A stretch of DNA of 64,000 bases from Acidobacteriota bacterium (GTDB lineage Bacteria > Acidobacteriota > Terriglobia > Bryobacterales > Bryobacteraceae): NCBI GenBank assembly GCA_017307505.1, contig JAFKEE010000025.1, forward strand, positions 209,725 through 273,724, in the 5' to 3' direction. Below, piece after piece: positions 1 through 9,900 of the stretch. Both the position numbers and the translations under genes were made by a program. The stretch's first letter is position 1. Each line of letters starts with the position of its first letter. Under the pieces are notes generated by a model. It saw only the letters and a list, made by a program, of their open reading frames with translations, had not been told where the DNA came from and searched no databases.

Positions 1-1
1 C

Positions 2-844
2 GCGGGCAACTTCCGCATTCTCGAGGACGGCGTACCGCAAAAGGTTTCGGGCTTCACCACAGGCGAGTCGCCCATCACGCTGGCGATGGTGATCGAGTTC
101 AGCAACCTGTTCCAGCAGTACTGGTCGTACGGCTGGCAGGAGACACTGACAGCCTGCTACGGCTTCCTGCAAACGCTGAAGCCGGAAGACACGGTAGCGG
201 TCGTCGCGTTTGATATGCGCTCGGAGATTCTCAGCGACTTCTCCACCAATCGCCAGGACACCTACGAGGCGATGGCGCGGCTGCGCATTCCTGCCTTTTC
301 GGAATCGAATCTGTACGATGCCCTGACCAGTGTGGCCGACCGGATGAGCGATATCGAGGGACGCAAGGCGATCCTCTACATCGGTAGCGGCATGGACACG
401 TTCTCGAAGATCACGTTCGACGTCACACGCCGGCGGCTGCAAACGGCCAGCGTCCCGATCTACGCGCTGGGTACGCTGCAGGCATGGCGCGAGATGCTGG
501 ACGCCCGGGGCTACATGGGGCCCATCCAGCGCCTGGACTTCCTGCAGGCCGATAACCAGTTGCGTACCTTCTCCAAGGAGACCGGCGGTCAGGCCTGGTT
601 CCCCCGTTTCTTTGGCGAATACGGTGGTATCTTCCGCCAGATTTCTGAGGCATTACGCAACACTTACTCCCTGTCCTACCAGCCCACGAACACGGCGCGC
701 GACGGAAAATACAGAAAGATCAAGGTTGACCTTGTCGACCCGCGGACCGATGCTCCACTGAAGGTCACGGACGAGAAAGGCAAGCCGATGAAGTACACCG
801 TTGTGGCCAAGACGGGGTATCAGGCACCGCGTGAAGTGGAGTAG
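2..844 (+). CDS. VWFA-related domain protein (5' end outside window)
   Basis: The reading frame is open from the first bases of the window, so the true start lies upstream. The first visible residues read FRILEDGVPQ, a phrase typical of the acidobacterial VWFA-related family, in which it precedes the von Willebrand A fold. A VWA-like domain follows (strand VAVVAFDMRSEI and later ILYIGSGMDT), and the C-terminal part YSLSYQPTN followed by GKYRKIKVDL is also characteristic of the family. Such proteins are usually secreted and thought to mediate binding; no enzymatic role is evident. The MIDAS motif cannot be judged because the N-terminus is missing. The gene is followed by 120 bp before a response regulator and need not be linked to it. 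Confidence 0.85.
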   Translation, partial: AGNFRILEDGVPQKVSGFTTGESPITLAMVIEFSNLFQQYWSYGWQETLTACYGFLQTLKPEDTVAVVAFDMRSEILSDFSTNRQDTYEAMARLRIPAFSESNLYDALTSVADRMSDIEGRKAILYIGSGMDTFSKITFDVTRRRLQTASVPIYALGTLQAWREMLDARGYMGPIQRLDFLQADNQLRTFSKETGGQAWFPRFFGEYGGIFRQISEALRNTYSLSYQPTNTARDGKYRKIKVDLVDPRTDAPLKVTDEKGKPMKYTVVAKTGYQAPREVE

Positions 845-964
845 CCGGCGACTCATCACAGCACTCCTCTGAAGTCAAGCATTCGATCTCGCCCCGGATG
901 AGTGCGATACAAGTTCGTTGACACCAGCAATTCCGCTTTGCTACTTTCGGCAAGGTTTCTCGTA

Positions 965-1420
965 ATGGCAGCTCGTCCTAAGTCAAGTTTGGTGCCTTCG
1001 GCACGGATCCTCCTCGTGGATGATAATCGCGCTGGACTGATGGCCCGCAGCACAGTCTTGCAGGAACTGGGCTACGCCACCGATGGGGCTCCGGATGCAC
1101 GCAAAGCGCTGGAAATGTTCCGCAATGGCAGTTACGACCTGGTGGTGACTGACTACAAGATGCCTGAGACCAACGGAGTGGAGCTGATCGTGCAGCTGCG
1201 CGCGGAGAAGCCCCAAACGCCGGTGGTGCTCATCTCCGGATTTGTAGATGCGCTTGGGCTCACTGAGAAAAACACCGGCGCGAACGTGGTCATCATGAAG
1301 AGCGCGAATGAAGTGCAACATCTCATCCGCGCCGCCAACCGCCTGCTGAAGATTCCGCGTAAGCCGATGTCCGAAGAGCGGCCCGCCTTGCGGCTGCGGA
1401 CGCGCAAAGCCGGCGTCTGA
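965..1420 (+). CDS. Single-domain response regulator (CheY-like receiver)
   Basis: This 151-residue protein is almost entirely a receiver domain. The acidic pocket is D19/D20, the predicted phosphoacceptor is D63 in the context VVTDYKMPE, and the conserved Ser/Thr and Lys positions are S91 (LISGF) and K112 (IMKSA). There is no output domain, so it would act by protein contact or phosphotransfer. An in-frame GTG start at 902 would add 21 residues, but the ATG at 965 places the receiver's first strand near the N-terminus and has an AAGG about 12 nt upstream. No histidine kinase gene is adjacent, so its partner is unknown. Confidence 0.85.
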   Translation: MAARPKSSLVPSARILLVDDNRAGLMARSTVLQELGYATDGAPDARKALEMFRNGSYDLVVTDYKMPETNGVELIVQLRAEKPQTPVVLISGFVDALGLTEKNTGANVVIMKSANEVQHLIRAANRLLKIPRKPMSEERPALRLRTRKAGV

Positions 1421-1538
1421 GCAAACCTCTATCTATTAGCGGGGCCCCTCCAAGCATAGGGCGCGGACATAGCGCCACAGGTGTCAAGACACAGGGCCGG
1501 CTCAATGCAAGGCAGTTACCGATGTTAGGCTGGAGCTG

Positions 1539-3323
1539 ATGCGTCTGAGCGTTGCCTTCATGGCCGTGTTGCTTCTGAGTGGAACTTCCGCGGCGGCCGC
1601 CGCGGCGAAGAAGAAGAGCGCCCCACCCAAGCCCGTGGGGCTGCCCAACACCGGGACGGCACAGCATTGGTTGAAGTCGATGACGCCGGCCGAGCGCGCC
1701 GCGCAGTTGCTGATGATCCACTTCTATGGGGATGCGCCCAACACGAAGTCGAAGGCGTACAAACAGTATGTGACGGCGGTGCGTGATCTCAAGGTAGGTG
1801 GCCTGATCGTCCTCAACAGGGTGCAGAACGGCATCGTGCAGAAAGCCGATCCGTATCAGATGGCCGCATTCCTGAACCGCATGCAGAAGCTGGCGAAGAC
1901 TCCGTTGATAGTGGGAGGGGACTTCGAACGCGGTGCCTCGATGCGGATGACATCCACCACGCAGTTCCCTCACCTGATGGCCTACGGCGCCGCCAATGAT
2001 CTGGAGGCGACCTTCCAATTGGGCAAGTCCACCGCCCGCGAAGCGCGCGCGATGGGCGTGCAATGGGTATTCGCTCCGGACGCGGATGTAAACAATAATC
2101 CCGACAACCCGGTGATCAACACGCGCTCATTCAGCGAGAATCCGCAGGTCGTGGCAGCGCATGTGAAAGCGTTTATCGAGGGGGCGAGGAGCGACCCGAA
2201 GAACCACGTCCTCACCACGGTGAAGCATTTCCCCGGACATGGTGACACGGCCACCGACACGCATCTGGGCCTGGGTGTCGTGACAGCCTCCAAGGAACGG
2301 ATGCAGCAGGTGGAACTGGTCCCGTTTAAGGCGGCGATCGAAGCAGGCGTGGATGGAGTGATGAGCGCCCACCTGCATGTGCCCGCCTATGAGCCGGAGA
2401 AGCTGCCGGCCACGGTGTCGAAGAACATCCTCACGGGCCTGCTGCGCGACGAACTCGGCTTCAAAGGCATTGCGGTGACGGACGCGATGAATATGCAGGG
2501 GCTGACCAGCCAGTTCCCGGCCGGTGAATCGGCCGTACGCGCACTGGAGGCAGGCGCGGACCTGCTGCTGGTGCCGGCGAACGCCCAGGAGAGCGTGCGC
2601 GCCATCCTGGCCGCGGTGAAGAGCGGGCGGCTCACCCAGAAGCGGATCGATGCATCGGTCCTGAAGATTCTCAACGCCAAGGTGCACGTGGGTTTGAACA
2701 AGAAGAAGCTGGTCGATCTGGAAACAATGAGCGACGACATCGATTCGCCGGAAGACGAAGAGGTCGCGCAACGAGTGGCGGAAAAGGCTCTGACGCTGGT
2801 GAAGAACGAAGGCGGCGTGCTGCCTCTGCGCAATCCAGCCGGCAGTTGCCATTACATTCTCGCCGCGGGCCGTTTCTCCACACAGGGCCGTGATCTCGCC
2901 GACCAGCTGCGAGCCGGGCTGCGCGGAGCGAAAGTGCAGTTACTGGATCCGCAATTGCCGCCCGTGGAGTTCGACCAATTGGCCCAGGCCGCGGCCTCAT
3001 GCGAGACGGTGGTCGTCGAAGCCTATGTCACCGCCAGCGCATTTCGGGGCAACGTCGCACTGTCCGGCAACTATCCCGCCTTCGTTGATCGCCTGCTCGG
3101 CAGCGGCAAGCCGGTGGTCTTCGTGGCGTTCGGGAATCCCTACCTGCTCAGGACCTATCCCAATGTGCCCGCCTACCTCGCGACCTACACAACCGTGGCT
3201 CCGTCGGAGACTGCTGTCGTGAAGGCTCTGGCAGGCGAACTGGAAGTGAACGGGAAGCTGCCGGTGACGATTCCCGGACTGGCTGAGTACGGCTTCGGAC
3301 TGAAGCTGGAACGCACGAAATAG
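1539..3323 (+). CDS. Glycoside hydrolase family 3, NagZ-like beta-N-acetylhexosaminidase, exported
   Basis: A 594-residue protein that begins with a signal peptide (MRLSVAFMAVLLLSG, then an Ala run). The GH3 catalytic domain spans roughly 40-400. It carries the NagZ signature KHFPGHGDTATDTH at about 229-242, which contains the D240-T-H242 acid/base dyad, and the nucleophile D315 in AVTDAMNM. A C-terminal alpha/beta sandwich domain (about 410-590) is present, as in the larger Gram-positive-type NagZ proteins. The expected reaction is release of terminal N-acetylglucosamine from peptidoglycan or chitin fragments outside the cytoplasm. A GGAG precedes the ATG by about 4 nt. It is a single gene, convergent with the next one. 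Confidence 0.88.
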   Translation: MRLSVAFMAVLLLSGTSAAAAAAKKKSAPPKPVGLPNTGTAQHWLKSMTPAERAAQLLMIHFYGDAPNTKSKAYKQYVTAVRDLKVGGLIVLNRVQNGIVQKADPYQMAAFLNRMQKLAKTPLIVGGDFERGASMRMTSTTQFPHLMAYGAANDLEATFQLGKSTAREARAMGVQWVFAPDADVNNNPDNPVINTRSFSENPQVVAAHVKAFIEGARSDPKNHVLTTVKHFPGHGDTATDTHLGLGVVTASKERMQQVELVPFKAAIEAGVDGVMSAHLHVPAYEPEKLPATVSKNILTGLLRDELGFKGIAVTDAMNMQGLTSQFPAGESAVRALEAGADLLLVPANAQESVRAILAAVKSGRLTQKRIDASVLKILNAKVHVGLNKKKLVDLETMSDDIDSPEDEEVAQRVAEKALTLVKNEGGVLPLRNPAGSCHYILAAGRFSTQGRDLADQLRAGLRGAKVQLLDPQLPPVEFDQLAQAAASCETVVVEAYVTASAFRGNVALSGNYPAFVDRLLGSGKPVVFVAFGNPYLLRTYPNVPAYLATYTTVAPSETAVVKALAGELEVNGKLPVTIPGLAEYGFGLKLERTK

Positions 3324-3339
3324 AGCTCGGGCCGCGGGC

Positions 3340-4038
3340 TTATTGCCGGAGAAAGCTCAACTCGACTCGCGGCCTTTGCCCGCCACAATGCGTCTCGTTG
3401 TAGAGCCACACCGCCCGCCCATGCCGCATCGCCAGGAGATTGAGCACATCGATCACCTGCATGTCGCGGATCTCCAGCGGCTGCGGCTTTGGCGGCTCGG
3501 GGTCGCCGGGCTGCCGCACCGTACTCCACAACGAAGCGCGAACCCAAAGCGCTAACCCGGCAGTGAAGAGGGCTTGCTCGAATTCCGGCGCCTGCTCCAG
3601 TTGGCGAAGAGATAGCATCAGATTCGCAGGATCCTGCAGGGTCAAACTCGCGATCCTCACCTTGAGAGGGAGAGGGATCCCGGATGCAGGCAGCACGTTG
3701 AGCACTCCGTTGCGGTCTTCCTGCCGGTAGCCGGCGCCCGCCAGTACAAACACTTCGTCGAGAGCAGAACGGAGTTCCATGCCTGGAGGGACGTCGAGCG
3801 CCACCGGAGGGCCCGCCTTGCAGCTTCGCTCAGCAGCGAAGCCTGACGGCACCTCGGCCATTCGCAAGAGAATCCTGATGGCCTCCGGGGCCGACGGCTG
3901 CTCGCTGTGATAGCCGGTGAGGAATCGCCATGCGCCAGAAGTGGTGGGTCGCTGCGGAGCCGGTTGGGCGAAAGCAGAGAGCGTGAAGAGCGCAGCCGTT
4001 GCGGATAACAGAGCCTGGCATTGGATCAATTTGCGCAT
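3340..4038 (-). CDS. Hypothetical secreted protein, 232 residues
   Basis: The N-terminus MRKLIQCQALLSATAALFTL followed by SAFAQ is a clear signal peptide with a likely cleavage after AFA. GAGGAAGT sits just upstream of the ATG and supports the start. No family is recognised. The middle region (PPVALDVPPGMELRSALDEV followed by GYRQEDRNGVLNVLP) resembles the short STN-like repeats of secretins and TonB-dependent receptors, in which a beta-alpha-beta unit is followed by a strand reporting 'V.NV.P'. This is only a resemblance. The last third contains a second similar motif (LEIRDMQVIDVLNLLA). It is convergent with the GH3 gene, with 16 bp between stops. Confidence 0.7.
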   Translation of the reverse strand: MRKLIQCQALLSATAALFTLSAFAQPAPQRPTTSGAWRFLTGYHSEQPSAPEAIRILLRMAEVPSGFAAERSCKAGPPVALDVPPGMELRSALDEVFVLAGAGYRQEDRNGVLNVLPASGIPLPLKVRIASLTLQDPANLMLSLRQLEQAPEFEQALFTAGLALWVRASLWSTVRQPGDPEPPKPQPLEIRDMQVIDVLNLLAMRHGRAVWLYNETHCGGQRPRVELSFLRQ

Positions 4039-4259
4039 ACTTCCTCGCCGTGATTATGGCAGTTGCACTCCCCGGGTGACAGCGGATGTCCGTCGTGATA
4101 CTGTGACGCTGGCTGGCCGAAGGGTAATTCATTTTGCCCTGAAACCGGCTGCCGGCACACGCCAGGATCCGCCGGCTGCCGGCGCCTGTTCTACAGCCGG
4201 CCAGGGTTGGTTCGGATTTGAAAATGGGACGGCTCAAGTGATCGCCACAGGAGGTAAGT

Positions 4260-4718
4260 ATGGCGTTCCGAGTTAAGGTTCTCGCCTGCGATGAAGGCGG
4301 AACGATGCCTAAGCGTCACACGGGCGAGGGGGAAAACATCTCCCCGGCCATTGAGTGGGAAGACGCCCCGTCCGGCACCAGGAGCTTTGCGTTGATCGTC
4401 GACGATCCGGACGCTCCGGCCGGGACCTGGACCCACTGGCTGCTTTGGGATATTCCGGGATCGCTCCACGGTTTGCCGGAAGGCTTCCTGCCCGGCAGCC
4501 TGGGCACAAGCGGAGTGAATGACTTCGGCAGTGAAGGCTATGGCGGGCCGATGCCGCCGGTGGGACACGGTCCGCACCGGTACCAGTTCAAGCTCTATGC
4601 GCTGGATACGGGCCGTCTGATGCTGCACGTGGATTCCGGCCGCGCGCATCTCGATAAAGCGCTGCGCGGGCACGATCTGGCGGAAGTCTGGACGACGGTG
4701 AAGTACGAGCGGCAGTGA
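4260..4718 (+). CDS. YbhB/YbcL family PEBP (Raf kinase inhibitor-like) protein
   Basis: A 152-residue phosphatidylethanolamine-binding-protein fold. The two family motifs are present: the DPDAP box (ALIVDDPDAPAGTWTHW) near residues 38-54 and the GPHRYQFKLYALD motif near residue 105. The family binds small anionic ligands in a conserved pocket; bacterial members have no firmly established role. There is no signal peptide, so it is cytoplasmic. A strong Shine-Dalgarno sequence (ACAGGAGG) lies 6 nt before the ATG. The next gene starts only 27 bp downstream on the same strand, so the two, and perhaps the sulfatase after them, may be cotranscribed. Confidence 0.9.
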   Translation: MAFRVKVLACDEGGTMPKRHTGEGENISPAIEWEDAPSGTRSFALIVDDPDAPAGTWTHWLLWDIPGSLHGLPEGFLPGSLGTSGVNDFGSEGYGGPMPPVGHGPHRYQFKLYALDTGRLMLHVDSGRAHLDKALRGHDLAEVWTTVKYERQ

Positions 4719-4745
4719 GCCGCCAGTTTCACTAAAATAGTCCCC

Positions 4746-5444
4746 ATGATCGAAATCACGTGGCTTGGGCACGGCACGTTTCAATGGAAGCTGGATAGCG
4801 GCGAGGTCGTCGTGATCGACCCCTGGGTCCAGGGGAATCCCTCGTTTCCAGCCGGCTTCGAGTTCGAGAAGATCGACACGATGCTCGTGACGCACGGGCA
4901 CTTCGACCACATTGCCGATGCTGTGCCTCTGGCCCGCAAACACAAGCCCAAGGTGATTTCGAACTACGAAATCTGCCACTGGCTGGAGTCCAAGGGCGTG
5001 GAGAATGCCTGCGGCATGAACAAAGGCGGGTCGCAGGAAGCCGGGCCATTGCGCGTCACCATGACCCATGCCGTGCACTCCTGCGGCATCAGCGATGAAG
5101 GAAAGATTCTCTACGGCGGCGACGCGGCCGGGTTTGTCGTGACACTGCCCGATGCGCGTCGCATCTACTTCGCGGGCGACACAGCCGTGTTTTCCGACAT
5201 GGCGTTGATCGCCGAGATCTACGAGCCGGAACTCGCGTTCCTACCCATTGGGGATCTGTTCACCATGGGTCCGAAAGAAGCGGCTGTGGCCTGCCGACTG
5301 GTCAAGGCCAAGAAGGTGATCCCCATGCACTTTGGTACGTTCCCGCCACTGATCGGAAGACCCGCGGACCTGGCCGAACTGATTCAGGGACACGTCGACG
5401 CCGAGATCTGGCCCTTGGAAATCGGCGTGGGCGTCGAATGGTGA
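4746..5444 (+). CDS. UPF0173-type metal-dependent hydrolase (metallo-beta-lactamase fold)
   Basis: At 232 residues it matches the usual length of this family. The zinc-binding signature HGHFDH lies at residues 50-55 after the opening strand MIEITWLGHG. Later metal-binding residues are visible in MTHAVHS, in the aspartate of FAGDTAVF, and in the final PMHFGTFPPL. Family members are cytoplasmic MBL hydrolases of unsettled substrate, related to the UlaG/L-ascorbate-6-phosphate lactonase branch. It lies between the PEBP gene and the sulfatase with short gaps (27 and 17 bp), suggesting a transcription unit but no obvious shared pathway. Confidence 0.9.
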   Translation: MIEITWLGHGTFQWKLDSGEVVVIDPWVQGNPSFPAGFEFEKIDTMLVTHGHFDHIADAVPLARKHKPKVISNYEICHWLESKGVENACGMNKGGSQEAGPLRVTMTHAVHSCGISDEGKILYGGDAAGFVVTLPDARRIYFAGDTAVFSDMALIAEIYEPELAFLPIGDLFTMGPKEAAVACRLVKAKKVIPMHFGTFPPLIGRPADLAELIQGHVDAEIWPLEIGVGVEW

Positions 5445-5461
5445 CGGTCTAGAGGCGAGCG

Positions 5462-6928
5462 ATGCTGACCCGCCGGACTCTGCTCACCGCCCCTGCGTTT
5501 CTGCAGGGACTGTCCCGCTCCCGACCCAATCTTCTCCTGTTGATGAGCGATCAGCACCGGGCCGACTGGATGGGCTGCGACGGCAACGCGGCGGTACACA
5601 CGCCGAACCTGGACGCCCTCGCCCGGGAGGGAGTCCGCTTCCGGCACGCCTTCTCATCCACCCCGACCTGCACCCCAGCCCGCGCCGGACTGTTGACCGG
5701 AATGTCGCCGTGGCGGCACGGCATGCTGGGCTATGGCAAGGTGGCGCAGAGCTATCCGGTGGAAGGGCCGCGAGTGCTGCGCGAGGCCGGCTACTACACC
5801 ACCGGCATCGGCAAGATGCACTGGACACCGCAGCGCAATCTGCACGGGTTTCACCAGACGCTGCTGGATGAGAGCGGCCGTGTCGAGTCGCCCGACTTCA
5901 AAAGCGATTACCGCGCGTGGTTCGCGTCCGAGGCCCCCAATCTCGACCCCGACGCCACCGGCATTGGCTGGAACGACAACACGGCCAGGCCCTACGTGCT
6001 ACCCGAACGCCTCCACCCGACAACCTGGACCGCCGATTGCGCCGTGCGCTTCCTGGAGTCTTACCAAAGGCCGCAACCGTTTTTCCTGAAAGTCAGCTTC
6101 GCGCGGCCCCACAGCCCCTACGACCCGCCGCAGCGTCATTGGGACCGCTATGCCGAGGCATCCCTGCCCGACGCCGTAGCGGGGCAGTGGGCGGCCGGGA
6201 ACAGGCCTCGCAATTCGCAACGCGACGACATCTGGCACGGCGACGTGGGACGGGCCCTCACGAGGCGGGCCCGGGTCGGCTACTCAGGGTCGGTCTCCTT
6301 CATGGACGAGCAACTGGGCCGGGTGACCGAGGCGTTGCGGAAGCGCGGCTGGCTCGACGAGACGCTGATCGTCTATCTCAGCGATCACGGCGACATGACC
6401 GGCGACCACTATCTCTGGCGGAAGTCGTACGCCTACCAGGCGTCGGCGCGGATCCCGATGATCGTGCGCGGACCGGGCGCCGCAAAGGGCACCGTGAGCG
6501 ACGTACCGGTAGAGATCCGCGATGTGTTGCCGACCTTACTCACGGCCGGCGGCGTGCCCGTGCCGGCCGCCTGCGACGGGCAGAACCTGCTGCAGGCGAA
6601 ACGGCCCTGGATCGACCTGGAACACGACGTCTGCTACGACAAAACGAATCACTGGACGGCGTTGACCGATGGGCGATGGAAGTACATCTACCATGCCTAC
6701 GACGGCCGCGAGCAGTTGTTCGACCTGGTGAACGATCCGCACGAACTGAAAGAGTCCGCTGACGCCGAAACACTGCGACTCTGGCGCGGACGCATGATCG
6801 CCCATCTGGAGCCGCGCGGCAATAAGTGGGTGCAGGGCGGTAAGCTGGTGCCCCGCCCCGCCAGTATGCTGTATTCGCCGAACTACCCGACCACGGCCTC
6901 TTCATCCACCGCGGCGGCCGAGAAGTAA
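5462..6928 (+). CDS. Type I sulfatase (formylglycine-dependent)
   Basis: A 488-residue arylsulfatase-family protein. The maturation motif CTPAR begins at C70 (STPTCTPARAGLLTG), which is the cysteine converted to formylglycine. Calcium ligands are suggested by SDQH at 29-32 and by the later YLSDHGDMTGDH. The start MLTRRTLLTAPAFLQG resembles a short or degenerate twin-arginine/Sec leader, so export is likely but not certain. The substrate would be a sulfated polysaccharide or aryl sulfate. No sulfatase-maturating enzyme is in the window. Its last 46 bp overlap the 3' end of metH on the other strand. Confidence 0.9.
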   Translation: MLTRRTLLTAPAFLQGLSRSRPNLLLLMSDQHRADWMGCDGNAAVHTPNLDALAREGVRFRHAFSSTPTCTPARAGLLTGMSPWRHGMLGYGKVAQSYPVEGPRVLREAGYYTTGIGKMHWTPQRNLHGFHQTLLDESGRVESPDFKSDYRAWFASEAPNLDPDATGIGWNDNTARPYVLPERLHPTTWTADCAVRFLESYQRPQPFFLKVSFARPHSPYDPPQRHWDRYAEASLPDAVAGQWAAGNRPRNSQRDDIWHGDVGRALTRRARVGYSGSVSFMDEQLGRVTEALRKRGWLDETLIVYLSDHGDMTGDHYLWRKSYAYQASARIPMIVRGPGAAKGTVSDVPVEIRDVLPTLLTAGGVPVPAACDGQNLLQAKRPWIDLEHDVCYDKTNHWTALTDGRWKYIYHAYDGREQLFDLVNDPHELKESADAETLRLWRGRMIAHLEPRGNKWVQGGKLVPRPASMLYSPNYPTTASSSTAAAEK

Positions 6929-9900
6929 GCACAATCCGGGTGGTGGAAGACGATCGCGCTGACCGACGCCTCGGGCTCCATCATCATGCCCTCCGTCAGT
7001 TGGACGCCGATCTCTTCGGGCTGTAGCAGGCGGAACAGATCCTGCTGATCGTCGAGGTTCGGGCAGGCCGGATACCCAAAGCTGTAGCGCTTGCCGCGAT
7101 AGCGCGACGTGAAGCGCTCGTGCATCGTGAGCGTCGGAGGATCCGGCGCACCCCAGTCTTCCCGCAACCGCCGGTGGAGCCACTCTGCCGTAGCCTCGGC
7201 CGTCTCGATGGCCAGGGCCTGTAATCCGTGAGCCTTGAAGAACTCGCCCTTGGCCTTGGCGGCCTCGGAGTGTTCCCGCACGCCGGCCCCGGCCGTGACG
7301 ACAAACATCGCCAGGTGGTCGCGGCGGCCATTCTCGTCGGGATCCAGAATGTAATCGCTCAGACACAGCCCGGCCGGCTTGTTCTGCCGTGCGAAATGGA
7401 ACGTGTGCAGCGGCTGCGTGGCCCCGGGCTCGAAGAGTTGGATGTCGTTGCCGGAGCGTTCCGCCTCGAAAAACCGCCACACGGCACGAATCTTCATGAA
7501 GCCGAGCGCGTACTGCTTGACCTCTTCCACGTCGTGGAAGAGCGCCAGCGCCTTCTCCTCGCGCTCGTGGAGTGCCTTTTCGAAGTTACCCTTGTAGCCA
7601 AGGTGCCGGCCGTAGAGCATGAACGGGTTGATGTACGACCAGACCTCTGACAACTGTGGAACGTCACGCACCTTGCGGTCCAGGTAAGGTGCCGGAGGAA
7701 TGGGGATGTCCGTGCGCACCTTCGACGACCGTTCCGTGCCCAAGGCGAACTTCGGTTCCACCGTGCTCGCGGCCGTGGGCAACGTGATGGGCATCGTGAA
7801 CGTGTGCGTGGTCAGGGACGCTTCGCGCGTCTCCGGATCCATGATCTCGTTCATCAGCCGCAGGCCGGTCATGGCGTCCTTGGCGTAAAACGTGGGCGCG
7901 GAGTACGCAGGCCCGATCTTGCCCGTGGTGTAGCGCTCGCTCAGCGCGGCCCCGCCCACCAGCAGCGGCACATTGACCCCGGCGTTCTTGAGATCCTCGC
8001 CGGTGATCACCATCTGCTGCGCGGATTTCACCAGCAGGCCCGACAGGCCGATGGCGTCCGGCTGGTGCTGCTTGAAGGCCTTGATCAGCTCCTCCGGCGG
8101 AACCTTGATGCCCAGGTTCACCACCGTGTAGCCGTTATTCGCCAGGATGATCTCCACCAGGTTCTTGCCGATGTCATGGACATCGCCCTTTACGGTGGCT
8201 AGCACGATCTTGCCGCGCGCCGCCGTATCGGCCTTCTCCATGTACTGTTCCAGGTGACTGACGGCGGTCTTCATCGCCTCGGCCGACTGCAGCACTTCGG
8301 CAACGATCAGCTCGTTGTTGTTGAAGAGCCGCCCCACTTCGGCCATGCCGGCCATCAGCGGTCCGTTGATGATGTCGAGCGGAGCCATGCCTTCGGCCCT
8401 CTTGCGCTCGAGATCCTCCACCAGGCCATCCTTCGTGCCTTCGATGATGTAGTTGCCCAGCCGCTCGTCCAGCGGAAGCTCCGCCGCGACCTTCTTCACG
8501 CGGGCCTGGGCGCCACGGAAGTGCTCGCTGATGACGGCGATGTTGTGCTGGTTGACAGCGATCTTCTCTTCCCGCGACTGCTCGCGCCAGTCTTCCGAGA
8601 CGCCGGGCATCGAGGCCGGCGGCGTGTTAAACAGCAGGGCCTCCGCCAGCCGCCGCTCTTCCACCGGAATCGAAGCGAAGCGCTCCAGTTTCTCCGCGTT
8701 GACAATCGCCAGGTCGAGCCCCGCCTTCGTCGCGTAATACAGGAAGACAGAGTTGACGATCTCACGCGCCGCGGCGGGCAGTCCGAAAGAGACGTTCGAG
8801 ACGCCGAGGACGGTCTTCACAAACGGGATCTTCTCTTTGACCAGCCGCAGGCCTTCAATCGTCTCCACCGCTCCGCCAATGTAGTTTTCATCGCCGGTGG
8901 CGCAGGGAAACACGAGTGGGTCGATGATGATGTCTTCCGGGGGAATGCCGTACTTCGTCGTGAGCAGGTCGACGCTGCGCTGGGCCACGGCCAGCTTGCG
9001 CTCGCGGCGGAAGGCCTGCGCCTCCACCGGATCCTCGTCGATCGTGCCGACCACCAGCGCCGCGCCATAGGCCTTCGCAATGGGGCAGATCCGCTCGAAC
9101 TTCTCCTCGCCATCTTCCAGGTTGATCGAGTTGATGATCGACTTGCCCTGGCAGTAAGTGAGCGACAGCTCCACCGCCTTGGGGTCGGTGGTGTCGATCA
9201 TGATCGGAGCCTTGATCTTGCGGATCAGTTTCTCGTAGAACGCGGGAATGTCGTTGATCTCTTCGCGGTCCGACGATTGCAGGCAGACGTCGATGATGTG
9301 CGCCCCGTTGCGCACCTGGCGCCGGGCGATGTCGGTGGCCTCTTCCCACTGTTCGGCCGCCACCAGGTTCTTGAACAGGCGGCTGCCGATGACATTGGTG
9401 CGTTCACCCACAATCAGCGGCCGGTTGGAATCGTCGGCCTCCACCATCTCGACACCGGAGAAGTAAGAGCGGTGCGTGGGCTGGGCCGGTCCCCGGGGCT
9501 GCTTCGACTGGACCATCTGCGAAATGGCCTGGATGTGTTCCGGCGTCGTGCCGCAGCACCCGCCGATGATATTCAACCAGCCGTGATCGACAAACTTTTC
9601 CAACTGGCTGGCCAGGGACGTGGGGGAGGTGTCGTACTTCCCTTCCTCGTTCGGCAGTCCGGCGTTGGGGTAGCACGACACGCGTGTCCTGGAAAGCTCA
9701 TGAATGGTACGGATGTGATCCGTCATGAACTCGGGACCAGTGGCGCAGTTCAAACCCACGGCCAGCAGGTCGGCATGGGCGATGGAAGTGTAGAACGCGT
9801 CGGCGGTCTGCCCGGCCAGCATCGTGCCCATCGGCTCGATGGTGCCTGAAACCACCACCGGGATCCGGCGGCCCAGTTCCTTCGAAAGTTGGTCAATGGC

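Noticed and set aside
1481..1492. Palindrome GTGTCAAGACAC upstream of the GH3 gene as an operator
   Set aside because: It is a short 5-2-5 repeat standing alone, with no promoter boxes around it, and is expected by chance over 64 kb.
8254..9849. 531-codon plus-strand open frame
   Set aside because: It is antisense to metH, which is complete and highly conserved.
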